DNA of 6,528 bases. It comes from an uncultured Dechloromonas sp. Its GTDB lineage: Bacteria > Pseudomonadota > Gammaproteobacteria > Burkholderiales > Rhodocyclaceae. The DNA is taken from contig CAMKYP010000226.1 of assembly GCA_946477505.1 (NCBI GenBank), positions 1 to 6,528 on the forward strand, written 5' to 3'. Positions 5,621-6,528 of this stretch are shown piece after piece. Every line of letters starts with the position of its first letter. The first letter of the stretch is position 1. The position numbers were made by a program, and so were the translations under genes. The notes beneath the pieces were generated by a model that had not been told where the DNA came from, made no database searches, and was given only the letters and a program-made list of their open reading frames with translations.

Positions 5621-5977
5621 CTATTCCCTGATTCGCCGGAAGGTCCGGTAGTGGTCGTCCGTGTAGAAATATTCACCCCGCTCTCCGGCCACGATGCGGC
5701 GCGGCCCGCGGTCGCGACGCCACGGCGACTTGACCGTGTATTCGCGATAGTAACCGCGGGCCTGGGGAGGAAGCCGCTTCTCGAAATTGCCGAAGACGAT
5801 GCCATCGCGTTCGTAGGGGAAAGGACCGCCTTCCTTGATCAGGGCTAGCGTTTCACGTGCTTCGCGAGGCAGTTCCGAGGTGGCAACCGAATCAGCGGTC
5901 GCGGCGTCGCGGTTGAAAGCAAAAGCGCTTCCAACCGCCAGCCAGAGGACGAGAAGGAAGCGCAGCCAGATCGGCAT
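5621..5977 (-). CDS. Secreted guanyl-specific ribonuclease, RNase Sa/barnase (N1/T1) family
   Basis: This is a small microbial ribonuclease predicted to cut RNA after guanosine. The 118-residue precursor begins with a typical signal peptide (PIWLRFLLVLWLAVGSAFA, likely cleavage after A20), so the enzyme should leave the cytoplasm. The mature part aligns closely with Streptomyces RNase Sa: LPREARETLALIKEGGPFPY (36-55) and DGIVFGNFE (58-66), then YYREYTV (76-82), RGPRRIVAGE (90-99) and DDHYRTF (107-113). The expected active-site residues are present: E66, E79 (general base), R90, R94 and H109 (general acid), matching Sa residues E41, E54, R65, R69 and H85. The protein has no cysteine, so the Sa disulphide is missing. 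It lies 12 bases after aspS with no clear Shine-Dalgarno, and the barstar-like inhibitor follows nine bases later. Its role (nutrient RNase or antagonistic toxin) is not shown by the sequence. Confidence 0.91.
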   Translation of the reverse strand: MPIWLRFLLVLWLAVGSAFAFNRDAATADSVATSELPREARETLALIKEGGPFPYERDGIVFGNFEKRLPPQARGYYREYTVKSPWRRDRGPRRIVAGERGEYFYTDDHYRTFRRIRE

Positions 5978-5989
5978 GGCGGAGGCTAC

Positions 5990-6528
5990 TTAGCCCTGAG
6001 TGATTTCGACCTGGGTTTCCACCTTCTGACGCAGGCGGACATGCAGCTCGCGCAGTTGCTTCTCGTCGACCGCCGACGGCGCGTCGGTCAGCAGGCACTG
6101 GGCGCGCTGGGTCTTCGGGAAGGCGATCACGTCGCGGATCGACTCGGCACCGGTCATCATGGTGACGATGCGGTCGAGGCCGAAGGCTAGGCCGCCGTGC
6201 GGCGGGGCGCCGTACTTCAGCGCATCGAGCAGGAAGCCGAACTTGGCCTGCTGTTCTTCCGGGCCGATGTTCAGTGCGGCGAAGACTTTCTCCTGCACGT
6301 CGGCACGATGGATACGGACAGAGCCGCCACCCAATTCCCAGCCGTTCAGCGCCAGGTCGTAGGCCTTGGCCAGACACTTGCCCGGATCGGTGGCGAGGAA
6401 CTCGAGGTGCTCGTCCTTCGGGCTGGTGAAGGGGTGGTGGCAGGCGGTCCAGCGCTTGGATTCGTCGTCGTATTCGAACATCGGGAAGTCGATGACCCAC
6501 AGCGGAGCCCACTTGGCGCCGGTGACGA
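5990..6528 (-). CDS. aspS: Aspartyl-tRNA synthetase, C-terminal part (cut by window edge)
   Basis: This is the last 178 residues of a class II aminoacyl-tRNA synthetase that charges tRNA(Asp); the anticodon-binding domain and motifs 1 and 2 lie outside the window. The frame is open to the right edge and includes VTGAKWAPLWVIDFP before the first visible methionine at 6481, so that methionine is internal. Diagnostic parts are WVIDFPMFEYDDESKRW, HHPFTSP, NGWELGGGSVRIH and the class II motif 3 GGLAFGLDRIVTMM, followed by SIRDVIAFPKT. The end (VEITQG) is intact with a TAA stop. Whether the enzyme is discriminating or also charges tRNA(Asn) cannot be judged from this part. It is the visible promoter-proximal gene of the aspS, RNase, inhibitor, nudB unit. 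Confidence 0.97.
   Translation of the reverse strand, partial: VTGAKWAPLWVIDFPMFEYDDESKRWTACHHPFTSPKDEHLEFLATDPGKCLAKAYDLALNGWELGGGSVRIHRADVQEKVFAALNIGPEEQQAKFGFLLDALKYGAPPHGGLAFGLDRIVTMMTGAESIRDVIAFPKTQRAQCLLTDAPSAVDEKQLRELHVRLRQKVETQVEITQG

Overview
The window reads as a stretch of ordinary chromosome from a GC-rich betaproteobacterium, most likely of the Rhodocyclales (Dechloromonas/Azonexus-like). This placement is inferred from protein character and gene neighbourhood (an engB-hemB pair; argB next to a HAD nucleotidase and slmA; aspS near nudB). No rRNA or other marker is present to confirm it.

Layout: two plus-strand genes come first, engB (YihA/YsxC ribosome-assembly GTPase, 85-747) and hemB (porphobilinogen synthase, 881-1885), closed by a strong hairpin terminator. 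Everything after that is on the minus strand. Read in the direction of transcription, from the right edge, it runs: the 3' part of aspS (cut by the window end), a secreted RNase Sa/barnase-type ribonuclease, its barstar-like inhibitor, nudB (dihydroneopterin triphosphate pyrophosphatase), hsp20 with its own sigma-32-type promoter and terminator, argB (acetylglutamate kinase) with a terminator, a HAD-family pyrimidine 5'-nucleotidase-like gene, and slmA (TetR-fold nucleoid occlusion factor), which converges on hemB.

How the genes fit together: aspS, the ribonuclease, the inhibitor and nudB are packed with gaps of 12 and 9 bases and one ATGA overlap, so they look like one transcription unit in which a toxin/inhibitor pair sits between two housekeeping genes. 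hsp20 lies at the end of that unit with a heat-shock promoter whose -35 box contains the nudB stop codon. argB and the HAD-slmA pair follow, each transcription block separated by a hairpin terminator. The HAD gene starts directly at the end of the argB terminator, and a good -10 box for slmA lies on the HAD stop codon.

Most genes are conserved housekeeping functions, and I see no mobile element, CRISPR array, tRNA or rRNA. The most interesting items are the exported RNase/barstar pair inside the aspS-nudB unit, the overlap of the heat-shock promoter with the nudB stop codon, and a GC-rich palindrome forming part of the C-terminal coding region of engB. I do not find a clearly undescribed multi-gene system here.
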